Below, piece after piece: positions 1-5,384 of a stretch of DNA of 9,777 bases (its first letter is position 1; each line of letters begins with the position of its first letter). The position numbers and the translations under genes were made by a program. Source of the DNA: Schaedlerella sp. GTDB taxonomy: Bacteria; Bacillota; Clostridia; Lachnospirales; Lachnospiraceae. The stretch is taken from the NCBI GenBank assembly GCA_020024595.1, contig JAHHTO010000090.1, forward strand, positions 1 to 9,777, given 5' to 3'. Below the pieces are notes generated by a model, which saw nothing but the letters and a program-made list of their open reading frames with translations, did no database searches and had not been told where the DNA came from.

Positions 1-146
1 CTCATGCAGGCAGTTCTGTTACCTCTAAGACCAACTACTTAGTCTGCGGTGAAAAAGCTGGCAGTAAGCTGGAAAAGGCACAGGAACTTGGCATCCCAGT
101 ACTGACACCTGATGAATTCTTTGCTATGGCAGAAAGGCATAGCTAA
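1..146 (+). CDS. ligA: NAD-dependent DNA ligase LigA, C-terminal end (partial)
   Basis: Only the last 47 complete codons are present; the reading frame begins at base 3 and ends with TAA at 144-146. The peptide runs HAGSSVTSKTNYLV, then GEKAGSKLEKAQELGIPVLT, and ends near PDEFFAMAERHS. This is the second half of the BRCT domain that closes bacterial LigA. SVTSKTNYLV...GEKAGSKLEKA is the LigA-type BRCT signature, followed by the usual short acidic/aromatic tail. LigA seals nicks during replication and repair, using NAD+ as adenylate donor. The gene starts outside the window and is followed by a strong terminator at 207-247. It marks the core-genome edge of the accessory region. Confidence 0.93.
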   Translation, partial: HAGSSVTSKTNYLVCGEKAGSKLEKAQELGIPVLTPDEFFAMAERHS

Positions 147-206
147 TCAGAAGAAAAATTTGATTCTGACAGGTTTGCCTCTACTTTCTGCTCAGTCTAT
201 TCGTAC

Positions 207-247
207 AAAACCGGCGGCTTTGATTGATTCAAAGCCGCCGGTTTTTT
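207..247 (+). terminator. intrinsic terminator of ligA, probably bidirectional
   Basis: A perfect 17-bp stem (207-223 with 229-245, GC-rich core CCGGCGGC) with a 5-base loop runs into seven T at 241-248. An A run on the opposite side (207-210) gives a shorter U tract on the minus strand. It can therefore also end the convergent minus-strand operon whose last stop codon is at 259. Confidence 0.92.
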
Positions 248-258
248 TAGGGCGTGTG

Positions 259-858
259 TCACAATGTTGGACGCCATTTGGTATATTCTATATGGGAGTC
301 ATTGTAAACCATGATTTTCTTTGTCCCTGGGTGGCAGGAGAAAAAGAGCCAATCATAAAAAATGCAAAACATATAGATGATCCATGTAGGAACGGATTCA
401 TCATACCAAATGGAATAGGATCTTTGCTGTTCTGTGGTTGAATAAAAAGGGCATGGATCTTTTATGTAGAGGGCAATCTGCTGGCCATTTTTGTGCAGGG
501 AGAAAGTTTCGTTTTTGTGGAGATGATCGCTATAAATATCGTTTCTGATGCTAAAATTGTGAATGGGTTTGAACCATCTTTCCAGAGATGCACCGACCTT
601 TTTTGTTCCATCATAAATGTCATAGACTGGATTGAGGAAGAAAGGAAGAAAAAAAGACAAAGGGTATGCCCAATTAAACAAGATCCATTCCATACGGCTG
701 TGTTCGATCAGTTTATACCGTGGCTGCTGATTTTCATATAGCGTGATCCGTGTTAAATCTTTGCATAGCTGCGAAGAAGTCGAAGCTATTTTCCTGCCAT
801 TTACATAGTAATCAGCACAATTATCACGCAAATCATTGGCGTTTATTTTAACAAACAT
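259..858 (-). CDS. hypothetical protein, two hydrophobic segments, second gene of a minus-strand operon
   Basis: A protein of 199 residues that I do not recognise. Residues 57-76 and 156-175 are hydrophobic and aromatic, either membrane-spanning or a hydrophobic core. Between them is a run of alternating polar and hydrophobic strands (around YDIYDGTKKVGASLERW and FSLHKNGQQIALYIKD). That pattern is reminiscent of tubby/LURP-like beta-barrel proteins, but the resemblance is by eye only. ATG at 858 lies 9 bases after the stop of the upstream gene (868-1227), with an AAAGAG-like weak SD overlapping that stop, so the two are co-transcribed and probably coupled. The gene ends 12 bases before the ligA terminator, which serves it in reverse. 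No signal peptide or catalytic motif is visible. Confidence 0.7.
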   Translation of the reverse strand: MFVKINANDLRDNCADYYVNGRKIASTSSQLCKDLTRITLYENQQPRYKLIEHSRMEWILFNWAYPLSFFLPFFLNPVYDIYDGTKKVGASLERWFKPIHNFSIRNDIYSDHLHKNETFSLHKNGQQIALYIKDPCPFYSTTEQQRSYSIWYDESVPTWIIYMFCIFYDWLFFSCHPGTKKIMVYNDSHIEYTKWRPTL

Positions 859-867
859 AACTACTCT

Positions 868-1227
868 TTACTCTGGTGATAATAGAAATTTTTTATAAAA
901 TGGTCTACCAATCAATAGGAAAACGCACAATTGCATACCTAGGCAGATAATAAAATTCACCATGGTTAGGAGAAAAGTCTTAATAAATAGAATGGCGATA
1001 AAAGCTGTGCTTACAGTGCATATGATTGTTGCCAAAGTCAGCAACTTTCGTACAGATATACGCTGGTCTCTTGATAAATTAACAAGCATTTGTTTATCAA
1101 TTGCTCCAATTTGAACATCTCCGTGTGAACACTCCAGTTTCTGTGGAGATAGCCTTAGCAAAAAATAGAGTATGATTCCTGTACCAAATATTGCATCCGG
1201 CAAAAGGAAGAATTCAAAGATTTCCAT
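868..1227 (-). CDS. small integral membrane protein, first gene of the minus-strand operon
   Basis: A protein of 119 residues without a family I can name. Three hydrophobic segments at about 11-26, 62-82 and 87-107 suggest an inner-membrane protein. A basic and polar stretch (27-61, containing SRDQRISVRK) lies between segments 1 and 2. The start at 1227 is fixed by a strong AGGAGG at 1235-1240, 7 bases upstream of ATG. A promoter with an extended -10 lies at 1286-1314. The following gene starts 9 bases after this stop, so both products may act together at the membrane. Confidence 0.72.
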   Translation of the reverse strand: MEIFEFFLLPDAIFGTGIILYFLLRLSPQKLECSHGDVQIGAIDKQMLVNLSRDQRISVRKLLTLATIICTVSTAFIAILFIKTFLLTMVNFIICLGMQLCVFLLIGRPFYKKFLLSPE

Positions 1228-1285
1228 TTCTAAACCTCCTCTCTAAGAATATAACGGTTGGACATACTTTGATTTTCCCAACAGC

Positions 1286-1314
1286 ATTATATCATATACA
1301 ACTCTAGTTGTCTT
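1286..1314 (-). promoter_or_regulatory. promoter of the minus-strand membrane-protein operon
   Basis: Reading the minus strand: -35 AAGACA (1309-1314), a 17-base spacer, then TGATATAAT, an extended -10 (TATAAT at 1286-1291). The predicted start near 1279 gives a leader of about 50 bases before the ATG at 1227. Confidence 0.6.
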
Positions 1315-1335
1315 GCTCTGCATATTATGAACTAA

Positions 1336-1412
1336 CCATTATTTTAGATTCTTGTCTACTCAATTTAGAGTAGAGATCAGGACTACTTCAAATTTGAAAT
1401 TTCTAAAATAAT
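1336..1412. promoter_or_regulatory. candidate parC centromere/operator upstream of parM
   Basis: This AT-rich stretch between the divergent operons holds small ordered repeats. AWTTTAGA occurs at 1341-1348 and 1362-1369, and inverted at 1402-1409. TCTACTC (1355-1361) faces GAGTAGA (1368-1374). TTCAAATTTGAA (1387-1398) is a perfect 12-bp palindrome. ParR proteins bind repeats directly upstream of parM, both as centromere and as operator, so position and content fit. No long tandem iteron array is present, so the assignment is tentative. Confidence 0.35.
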
Positions 1413-1425
1413 TTTCCCGTTTTTG

Positions 1426-1469
1426 TTGAAGAATACGCATTGTGTCCGTATAAGAAAAGTATAAGGAGG
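1426..1469 (+). promoter_or_regulatory. possible promoter and ribosome site of parMR
   Basis: TTGAAG (1426-1431), a 17-base spacer and TATAAG (1449-1454) form a plausible promoter directly beside the palindromes. AAGGAGG (1463-1469) sits 8 bases before the parM ATG. The leader would be very short (about 17 bases), which makes the SD certain but the promoter only possible. Confidence 0.45.
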
Positions 1470-1477
1470 CAAGAGCT

Positions 1478-2392
1478 ATGTTAATCTCTATTGACCACGG
1501 AAATAAACAGATCAAAACCATTCATTGTGCGCCCTTCACATCCGGATTGGTGGAAAGTAAGTCTAAGCCCTTTGGCTCTCGTGTTCTCAACTATAAAGGA
1601 AAGTATTATCAGGTGACAGACCGGCGCATTCCTTACCGTAAGGATAAAACAGAGGATGAGCGATTCTTCGTGCTGACTTTGATAGCCATTGCCGAAGAGT
1701 TGGAGGCTACGAACTTCACTGGACATGGTGTCACGGCAGTGCAGCTGGCAGTCGGCCTACCACCAGCTTATTATGGTGCGAATTACCAAAAGTTCTCGCG
1801 GTATTTTATAGGTCGAGGCATCATCAATTATACCTACGCGGGAAAATCCTATGCCATCCAGATCAACGATGTGGGCTGCTATCCCCAGTCCTATGCAGCT
1901 GCGCTGACTATGTTCCAGACATTGAAAGACATTCCCAGTGCTTTGGTCTTAGACATTGGAGGTATGACTGCTGACTATTTAGAGATCAAATATGGAGAAG
2001 GGGATCTATCAATCTGCGATTCTCTGGAAAATGGCGTGATCCTCCTCTACAATCAAATCGAGTCCAAAGTACGTGCTGAACAGGATATCTTACTCTCTGA
2101 ACAGCAGATCGACGCCATTTTGGAAGAACACGAAGTACAGTTACCACAAAATGTTGTGGAGATTGTGGAAAGATTGACACAGGAATTTATTGCAGACCTA
2201 CTAAGCACCTTACGAGAGCATCAATTGGAGCTAAAGAGTAAGCCGGTCATCTTTGTCGGCGGAGGTTCCATTCTGCTGCGCAAGCAGATTGAAAAATCGG
2301 GTAAGATTCCTTACGCCATGTTTCTGGAAGATATTCGAGCCAACGCAAAAGGATATGAACTGCTCTATCAATTATCTAAGAGAGGCGGCTGA
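1478..2392 (+). CDS. parM: ParM/StbA-type actin-like partition ATPase
   Basis: A 304-residue protein with the actin/Hsp70 ATPase signatures in order: phosphate-1 loop ISIDHGN (3-9), AVGLPP connection (91-96), phosphate-2 loop VLDIGGMT (157-164), adenosine motif FVGGGS (259-264), and the ANAKGYELL tail helix (288-296) typical of ParM relatives. Family knowledge: such proteins polymerise into ATP-dependent filaments that push sister plasmids apart once bound by ParR at parC. It is followed after 5 bases by a ParR-like gene, so this is a type II partition operon. The ATG at 1478 has a strong SD. No replication initiator lies nearby, so the pair is either part of an integrated plasmid or ICE, or a stabilisation module carried by one. 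Confidence 0.85.
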   Translation: MLISIDHGNKQIKTIHCAPFTSGLVESKSKPFGSRVLNYKGKYYQVTDRRIPYRKDKTEDERFFVLTLIAIAEELEATNFTGHGVTAVQLAVGLPPAYYGANYQKFSRYFIGRGIINYTYAGKSYAIQINDVGCYPQSYAAALTMFQTLKDIPSALVLDIGGMTADYLEIKYGEGDLSICDSLENGVILLYNQIESKVRAEQDILLSEQQIDAILEEHEVQLPQNVVEIVERLTQEFIADLLSTLREHQLELKSKPVIFVGGGSILLRKQIEKSGKIPYAMFLEDIRANAKGYELLYQLSKRGG

Positions 2393-2397
2393 TAACT

Positions 2398-2790
2398 TTG
2401 AGCACAAAGAAGAATCCAGGCCGATTCACCTTACAGTTCAATCCGAATGATCCACAACAACAGACTGTATGTGAGCTTTTGGAGAAGCAAGGTCGCCATA
2501 AGGCTCAATTTATTGCCAGTGCAGTTCTGCACTATATCAATTGCTCAGAGACACCGGAAGTGGCTTCCGCGCCATCTGCAGATATTGACTTGATCGAAAA
2601 AATTGTATTGCAGATTTTAGAACGACATGAAATTGAAAATTGCAGACCTGTTAAATCAGGTATAGATGATCAATGTCCTGCAATACAGCCGACTCGATCT
2701 TATGCAGAGACTGAAGGGATTTTGGATGAAGATAGTCTTTCAGCCATCAGGAATACTTTGTCTGCATTCCGGGGAGGGTTCAATTCGTAA
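2398..2790 (+). CDS. ParR-like centromere-binding adaptor (ribbon-helix-helix)
   Basis: A 130-residue protein starting at TTG (2398), 5 bases after the parM stop. AGAGAGGCGG lies in the end of parM as a moderate SD, and no ATG occurs in this frame near the start. Residues 9-47 (GRFTLQFNPNDPQQQTV, then HKAQFIASAVLHYI) have the strand-helix-helix pattern of an RHH DNA-binding domain, as in ParR proteins. A variable acidic linker follows. The C-terminal helix (about 110-127, DEDSLSAIRNTLSAFRGG) is where ParR proteins dock onto the ParM filament end. Function is inferred from operon position plus the RHH pattern. By analogy it would also repress the operon by binding upstream of parM. Confidence 0.72.
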   Translation: MSTKKNPGRFTLQFNPNDPQQQTVCELLEKQGRHKAQFIASAVLHYINCSETPEVASAPSADIDLIEKIVLQILERHEIENCRPVKSGIDDQCPAIQPTRSYAETEGILDEDSLSAIRNTLSAFRGGFNS

Positions 2791-2843
2791 GGGCTCATCT
2801 AACACAAAATTTTATGACATAGCAACTTGATGTAGTAGAAAAC

Positions 2844-2878
2844 AGGAATGAGAGCTGTTCAGAGCAGCTCTCATTCCT
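2844..2878. repeat. long hairpin, copy A of a covarying hairpin pair
   Basis: A 14-bp perfect stem (2844-2857 with 2865-2878; arm AGGAATGAGAGCTG) is extended inward by a T-A and a T-G pair to a 3-base loop. It is not followed by a T run, so it is not a classical terminator. A near-identical hairpin (30 of 35 positions) is at 4734-4767. The stem differences are compensatory (A-T replaced by C-G) and a further change is U-G to U-A, so pairing is preserved. Confidence 0.75.
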
Positions 2879-2887
2879 CTGCGTGCA

Positions 2888-2930
2888 GACAAAATTGCTA
2901 TATGGTTTGGCCTTGATAATCGCCAATAAT
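2888..2930 (+). pseudogene. decayed 3' end of a second copy of the coiled-coil protein gene
   Basis: The bases around 2898-2936 align without gaps to 4468-4506, the last codons and immediate downstream flank of the intact 111-residue coiled-coil gene. The shared core is GGCCTTGATAAT.GCCAA.AATAAAG. In frame it reads WFGLDNRQ-stop against RLGLDNSQQ-stop. Several differences are C-to-T transitions. Nothing homologous is visible upstream, where the hairpin at 2844-2878 begins, so only the tail of the gene survives. Confidence 0.6.
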
Positions 2931-3013
2931 AAAGCAGAATATTCTTGTAATGTCATAGTGTAACTCCGTTCCTTTAATATTATTTATGCTGCATTTGGTA
3001 AATAGGCAATAAC

Positions 3014-3061
3014 AAAACGTCCCTTGTTGTAATTGCGTTGCTTTACAACAAGGGACGTTTT
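3014..3061. terminator. long perfect hairpin between convergent genes, bidirectional terminator
   Basis: A 19-bp perfect stem (3014-3032 with 3043-3061; arm AAAACGTCCCTTGTTGTAA) with a 10-base loop and four T (or A on the other side) at each end. It separates the plus-strand parMR genes from the convergent minus-strand SLOG gene ending at 3125, and probably ends both transcripts. Confidence 0.8.
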
Positions 3062-3124
3062 ACATCTAATTTAAGTGGAAATGATATAGTTACTGTCCGA
3101 ATATTATAAACCACCGAGAGTGGT

Positions 3125-3589
3125 TCATATTTCGGCTTGCCAAATATTTATAACCTTCATCTTCCCCTTTTTCTCTCGATTCAGTGCATACTTATAGGTA
3201 GTTGCGGCCCCACCAGCAGAAAATCTAACACAGGCGATAGCGTAGGCCGATTCATCCACCATGATCCGGTTCAGTCTTGGGATTGCAACCTTATGGGGGA
3301 CTGTTTCCATCCCCTCGGGATAGATAGCACCATCAATGCATTTAGGCAAATGAGGATCATAGTCTGGTGAAGGCAAGTATGGCAGCATAATATAGACAGT
3401 GATATTTGGGAATTTGCCTTTAACTTCGTTGATGGCCCGAACAGCCATTCTGTCGAACGCTCCGTAGTTTCCTGCCCGAAAATCAGTCACACCAAAGTCT
3501 ACAACAAGTTTTTCGACAGCATTTACCAACAACGGGTAAATACGTTCACTTGTATTACTGTGTCCAATAAAGCAACAGGTCTTTTCCAA
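3125..3589 (-). CDS. SLOG-fold (DUF1273/YpsA-like) protein
   Basis: A 154-residue protein when read from TTG at 3589. The N-terminus KTCCFIGH is the first strand and loop of the SLOG (Rossmann-like) fold seen in YpsA/DUF1273 proteins. FRAGNYGAFDRMAVRAI gives the glycine-rich nucleotide loop and helix. RIMVDESAYAIACVRFSAGG..TTYKYAL matches the later 'MVD.S....v....GGT' region. Members bind nucleotide-derived ligands, and many sit in mobile-element or defence contexts; the substrate is unknown. An ATG exists at 3625, but it lies at the predicted transcription start with no SD. The TTG at 3589 has AGAGGAG 8 bases upstream and begins exactly where the family begins. It is divergent from the XRE regulator at 3697, with overlapping promoters. 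GHSNT replaces the more usual GHR at the first loop. Confidence 0.78.
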   Translation of the reverse strand: MEKTCCFIGHSNTSERIYPLLVNAVEKLVVDFGVTDFRAGNYGAFDRMAVRAINEVKGKFPNITVYIMLPYLPSPDYDPHLPKCIDGAIYPEGMETVPHKVAIPRLNRIMVDESAYAIACVRFSAGGAATTYKYALNREKKGKMKVINIWQAEI

Positions 3590-3597
3590 ATTTCTCA

Positions 3598-3604
3598 CTC
3601 CTCT
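3598..3604 (-). promoter_or_regulatory. SD that fixes the TTG start of the SLOG gene
   Basis: AGAGGAG on the minus strand lies 8 bases before TTG at 3589. The only upstream ATG (3625) has no SD and would follow the predicted transcription start by about 10 bases. Confidence 0.7.
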
Positions 3605-3641
3605 AAATTTATATTCTGCGGTCACAGCGATTATATAGTGT

Positions 3642-3670
3642 ATTATAACATGGTCGATTTGACCCTACAA
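3642..3670 (-). promoter_or_regulatory. promoter of the SLOG gene
   Basis: On the minus strand: TTGTAG (3665-3670), a 17-base spacer, and the extended -10 TGTTATAAT (TATAAT at 3642-3647). A second TATAAT is at 3630-3635. These elements lie within the same 90-base interval that must hold the XRE promoter, so an XRE dimer bound here could control both genes. Confidence 0.55.
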
Positions 3671-3696
3671 TATAAATAAGGAGGGCCAAGACTACT

Positions 3697-4035
3697 ATGG
3701 AAATTGATTATGTGATGATTGGACAGCGTATCCGAAAGTTCCGTATGGAAAGAGGAATGACGCAAGAACGTCTGGCTGAGCTTGCAGACCTCACCCCGGC
3801 ACATACCAGTCATATTGAAACTGGAAATACAAAACTCAGCCTTCCAGCTCTTGTCAATATTGCGGTCGCACTGGATGTGACTTTAGATGATCTCATGATG
3901 GATAATGTGTGCCATACGAAACATATCTCCATGAAAGAGATGGATGTCCTCTTATCTGACTGTACCGATATTGAGGCCAAAGCCCTTGTCACGATTGCTG
4001 CTGCCGGGAAGCAGGCACTACGATCTCTTATCTAA
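3697..4035 (+). CDS. XRE-family helix-turn-helix transcriptional regulator
   Basis: A 112-residue protein. Residues 8-66 form a Cro/C1-type HTH domain: IGQRIRKFRMERGMTQERLA, then DLTPAHTSHIETGNTKLSLP with the recognition helix at about 32-41, then LVNIAVALDVTLDDLM. The C-terminal 45 residues are helical and probably mediate dimerisation; they contain no peptidase or kinase motif. AAGGAGGG (3678-3685) lies 11 bases before the ATG. Divergence from the SLOG gene with a shared promoter interval is the usual layout of a repressor controlling itself and its neighbour. A perfect terminator follows directly. Confidence 0.88.
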   Translation: MEIDYVMIGQRIRKFRMERGMTQERLAELADLTPAHTSHIETGNTKLSLPALVNIAVALDVTLDDLMMDNVCHTKHISMKEMDVLLSDCTDIEAKALVTIAAAGKQALRSLI

Positions 4036-4045
4036 ATCTTTTTGC

Positions 4046-4074
4046 AATGCGTCTCAAATTGAGACGCATTTTTT
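4046..4074 (+). terminator. intrinsic terminator of the XRE gene
   Basis: AATGCGTCTCAA (4046-4057) pairs perfectly with 4059-4070 around a tight turn and leads into TTTTTT at 4069-4074, 11 bases after the XRE stop codon. Confidence 0.9.
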
Positions 4075-4079
4075 CGACT
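4055..4079 (+). repeat. direct repeat, left copy, flanking the coiled-coil gene
   Basis: CAAATTGAGACG, a T run, then TCGAC recurs at 4543-4565 with a 2-base gap. A shorter copy of the first 11 bases is at 4093-4103. The repeats bracket the coiled-coil gene and its promoter. The left copy is part of the XRE terminator. Confidence 0.65.
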
Positions 4080-4137
4080 TGATTTTCAAGTGCAAATTGA
4101 GACTTTTCTTGTAATTTTTCCTTTACTGTGGTATTCT
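4077..4137 (+). promoter_or_regulatory. promoter region of the coiled-coil gene with a small palindrome
   Basis: TTGTAA (4109-4114), a 17-base spacer and TGGTATTCT (extended -10, 4129-4137) fit a sigma-A promoter starting near 4144. Just upstream, ACTTGA-TTT-TCAAGT (4077-4091) is a 6-bp inverted repeat, and the CAAATTGAGAC repeat is at 4093-4103. Either could be an operator. AAGGAGGA (4151-4158) is the SD, 8 bases before the ATG. Confidence 0.5.
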
Positions 4138-4166
4138 AATTTCATCAAAAAAGGAGGATATTTCCT

Positions 4167-4502
4167 ATGGCTGATACGGAACAGAAACGCACTCGCCGCA
4201 CTGTTGAAGAACGTGTTGCTCAAGTCGATCTTAACATTCGAACAATCGAAGAAACAATTGCCAAACTGGAAAACAAAAAGCAGGCTGCTGTTGCTACATA
4301 CGATGAAAAAATTGCAGTGCAGCAGCAGAGAATTGTAGTCTTAAAAGCACAAAAGGAAAAACTTCTGAATCCAAAGCCACCCAAAAAGCATCGTATGACC
4401 AAAAAGGAAAAAATGATTGCTCTTTTGAAAAATGCTCAGAAATCCGGTCTAAGTATAGAGGAAATGACTACACGGCTCGGCCTTGATAATAGCCAACAAT
4501 AA
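4167..4502 (+). CDS. small coiled-coil protein with C-terminal helical domain, unknown function
   Basis: A 111-residue, very lysine-rich protein. A basic N-terminus (KRTRRTVEERV) leads into a long heptad-type helix at about 13-66 (repeated IRTIEETIAKLENKK, then IAVQQQRIVVLKAQKEKLL), predicted as a coiled coil. A proline/lysine linker (69-75) follows, then a conserved-looking helical tail (77-106, MTKKEKMIALLKNAQKSG then LSIEEMTTRLGLD). The tail resembles a small helix-turn-helix, so a nucleic-acid-binding or adaptor role is possible. I recognise it only as a type of small protein common on Clostridia mobile elements. It has its own promoter and strong SD. A decayed copy of its 3' end lies at 2888-2930, so the gene has been duplicated in this island. 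Confidence 0.75.
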   Translation: MADTEQKRTRRTVEERVAQVDLNIRTIEETIAKLENKKQAAVATYDEKIAVQQQRIVVLKAQKEKLLNPKPPKKHRMTKKEKMIALLKNAQKSGLSIEEMTTRLGLDNSQQ

Positions 4503-4523
4503 AGAAGAACAGCTTCTCCATAT

Positions 4524-4561
4524 CTCAATGAAAATATGTATCAAATTGAGACGTTTTTTTC
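4524..4561 (+). terminator. weak terminator after the coiled-coil gene
   Basis: TCTCAAT (4524-4530) pairs with ATTGAGA (4546-4552) around a 15-base loop, followed after 2 bases by seven T (4555-4561). The right arm is the second copy of the CAAATTGAGACG direct repeat. Confidence 0.5.
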
Positions 4562-4565
4562 GACA
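4543..4565 (+). repeat. direct repeat, right copy, flanking the coiled-coil gene
   Basis: This matches 4055-4079 over CAAATTGAGACG, the T run and TCGAC, 488 bases downstream. Together the two copies delimit a one-gene cassette. Confidence 0.6.
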
Positions 4566-4579
4566 TTATATTAAGAATA

Positions 4580-4614
4580 AAGAGCTGGCAGGGATTTCCC
4601 TGCCAGCTCTTTTA
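4580..4614 (+). terminator. strong terminator hairpin
   Basis: A 16-bp perfect stem (AAAGAGCTGGCAGGGA at 4580-4595 with 4598-4613) ends in TTTT. It is the main stop for the coiled-coil transcript, and with an A run on the other arm it could work in reverse too. Confidence 0.82.
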
Positions 4615-4684
4615 CATCTTAACACTCTCCCCCTATTATACCATTGCCTATTTCTTTGCGATCCGCTTTTGGCCTCCACACGCT

Positions 4685-4723
4685 GAAAACCCGGCTCATA
4701 CTTGATGCACAAACCGGGTTTTC
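4685..4723. other. hairpin with 19-base loop
   Basis: GAAAACCCGG (4685-4694) pairs with CCGGGTTTTC (4714-4723). The loop carries CAT/ATG bases that could extend the structure. It may be a terminator or a relic of another gene's 3' end. No gene lies immediately upstream on the plus strand. Confidence 0.55.
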
Positions 4724-4731
4724 GACGGTCT

Positions 4732-4768
4732 AAGGACTGAGAGCTGTTCTAAACAGCTCTCAGTCCTT
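4732..4768. repeat. long hairpin, copy B of the covarying hairpin pair; probable terminator of the minus-strand HTH gene
   Basis: A 17-bp perfect stem (AAGGACTGAGAGCTGTT at 4732-4748 with 4752-4768) closes on a 3-base loop. It lies 15 bases beyond the stop of the minus-strand HTH gene, where a terminator is expected, although the T tract is short. It is homologous to the hairpin at 2844-2878, with compensatory changes. Confidence 0.75.
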
Positions 4769-4783
4769 TCTCAGAATCCCTTA

Positions 4784-4966
4784 TTATATTTCAAACCTTC
4801 TAACGCAATTCAATAAAGTGATGCACAGCTCCTGATAGAGGTCTTCATCAAACATATCATTTACAATGGAGTCCTTGAGCAAAAGTGGTTTATACATTTC
4901 AAGGATCGTATGGATAGCATCTTCATTGCACGCTATGGCTCGCAACAGGATTTCATTGAAATTCAT
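4784..4966 (-). CDS. ICE/Tn916-type small helix-turn-helix protein
   Basis: A 60-residue protein starting MNFNEILLRAIACNEDAIH, with a tail EDLYQELCITLLNCVRRFEI. This all-helical layout is that of the short 'helix-turn-helix, conjugative transposon-like' proteins encoded next to a sigma factor in Tn916-type and Clostridia ICEs. The ATG at 4966 has GGAGG 6 bases upstream (4973-4977) and overlaps the end of the upstream sigma gene by 14 bases, the arrangement normal in these elements. A longer reading frame continues upstream to 5023, but that part lies inside the sigma gene and is not supported by an SD. It likely modulates transcription of element genes, as inferred for the family. No integrase or excisionase follows, so the element is incomplete here. 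Confidence 0.75.
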   Translation of the reverse strand: MNFNEILLRAIACNEDAIHTILEMYKPLLLKDSIVNDMFDEDLYQELCITLLNCVRRFEI

Positions 4967-5377
4967 TTTCTTCCTCCATATTCTTCTTGATTTTTTGGAT
5001 TGCACGATAATAAATAGCAGCAACCCCTTTGTAGCTCAGGTTCAAATCTTGTGCAATTTCATCAAAGCTGTGTTCTAGTAATGTCCGACTGAATAGAACA
5101 AAACGCTCACGATCATTTAATAATTCAATAGCCTTCTTCAGTTTGTCATTTTGAAATTCGATCTCCTCCATGCATGAGGGATTTTTAACAGAAATCAATG
5201 TATGCGTTTTTCTTATGTAAAATAGATCATCTGCAGTAAGTGTCAATTCAAAATTTTGATATCTGCTGCGCTCTGAAATTATCCTGTTTCGGGCATGATG
5301 TAAAGAAGTTACCAGGTAAGCCGAAAAGCGATTTTGAACAGAATTATCACTATTTGAAGCGTTTTTTTAAATCGCAT
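4953..5377 (-). pseudogene. ICE-type sigma-70-like factor, frameshifted near codon 5
   Basis: The real start is ATG at 5377, with GGAGG 8 bases upstream (5386-5390). That frame reads MRFKK and then stops after 22 codons. Shifting by -1 at the A run (seven A, 5362-5368) opens a frame to 4953: NSDNSVQNRFSAYLVTSLHH, then the linker, then LNDRERFVLFSRTLLEHSFD and EIAQDLNLSYKGVAAIYYRA. The N-terminal part matches the start of conjugative-transposon sigma factors, and the later part is sigma region 4 (about residues 87-135 of a 141-residue product). Span 425 = 3 x 141 + 2, confirming one lost base or a -1 shift. It overlaps the HTH gene by 14 bases. It could be an inactivated gene, a homopolymer sequencing error, or expression by slippage. 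The only later start, TTG at 5246, lacks the N-terminal region. Confidence 0.75.
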
Positions 5378-5384
5378 GTATGTT

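Noticed and set aside
112..441. 109-codon plus-strand frame across the ligA end
   Set aside because: Runs through the ligA tail in another frame, the terminator and an antisense gene; not a gene.
2800..3124. CRISPR-like repeats
   Set aside because: The paired hairpins are single, not regularly spaced, and no spacers or cas genes are present anywhere in the window.
3590..3625. ATG at 3625 as the SLOG start
   Set aside because: No SD and about 10 bases from the predicted transcription start; TTG 3589 has a strong SD and matches the family N-terminus.
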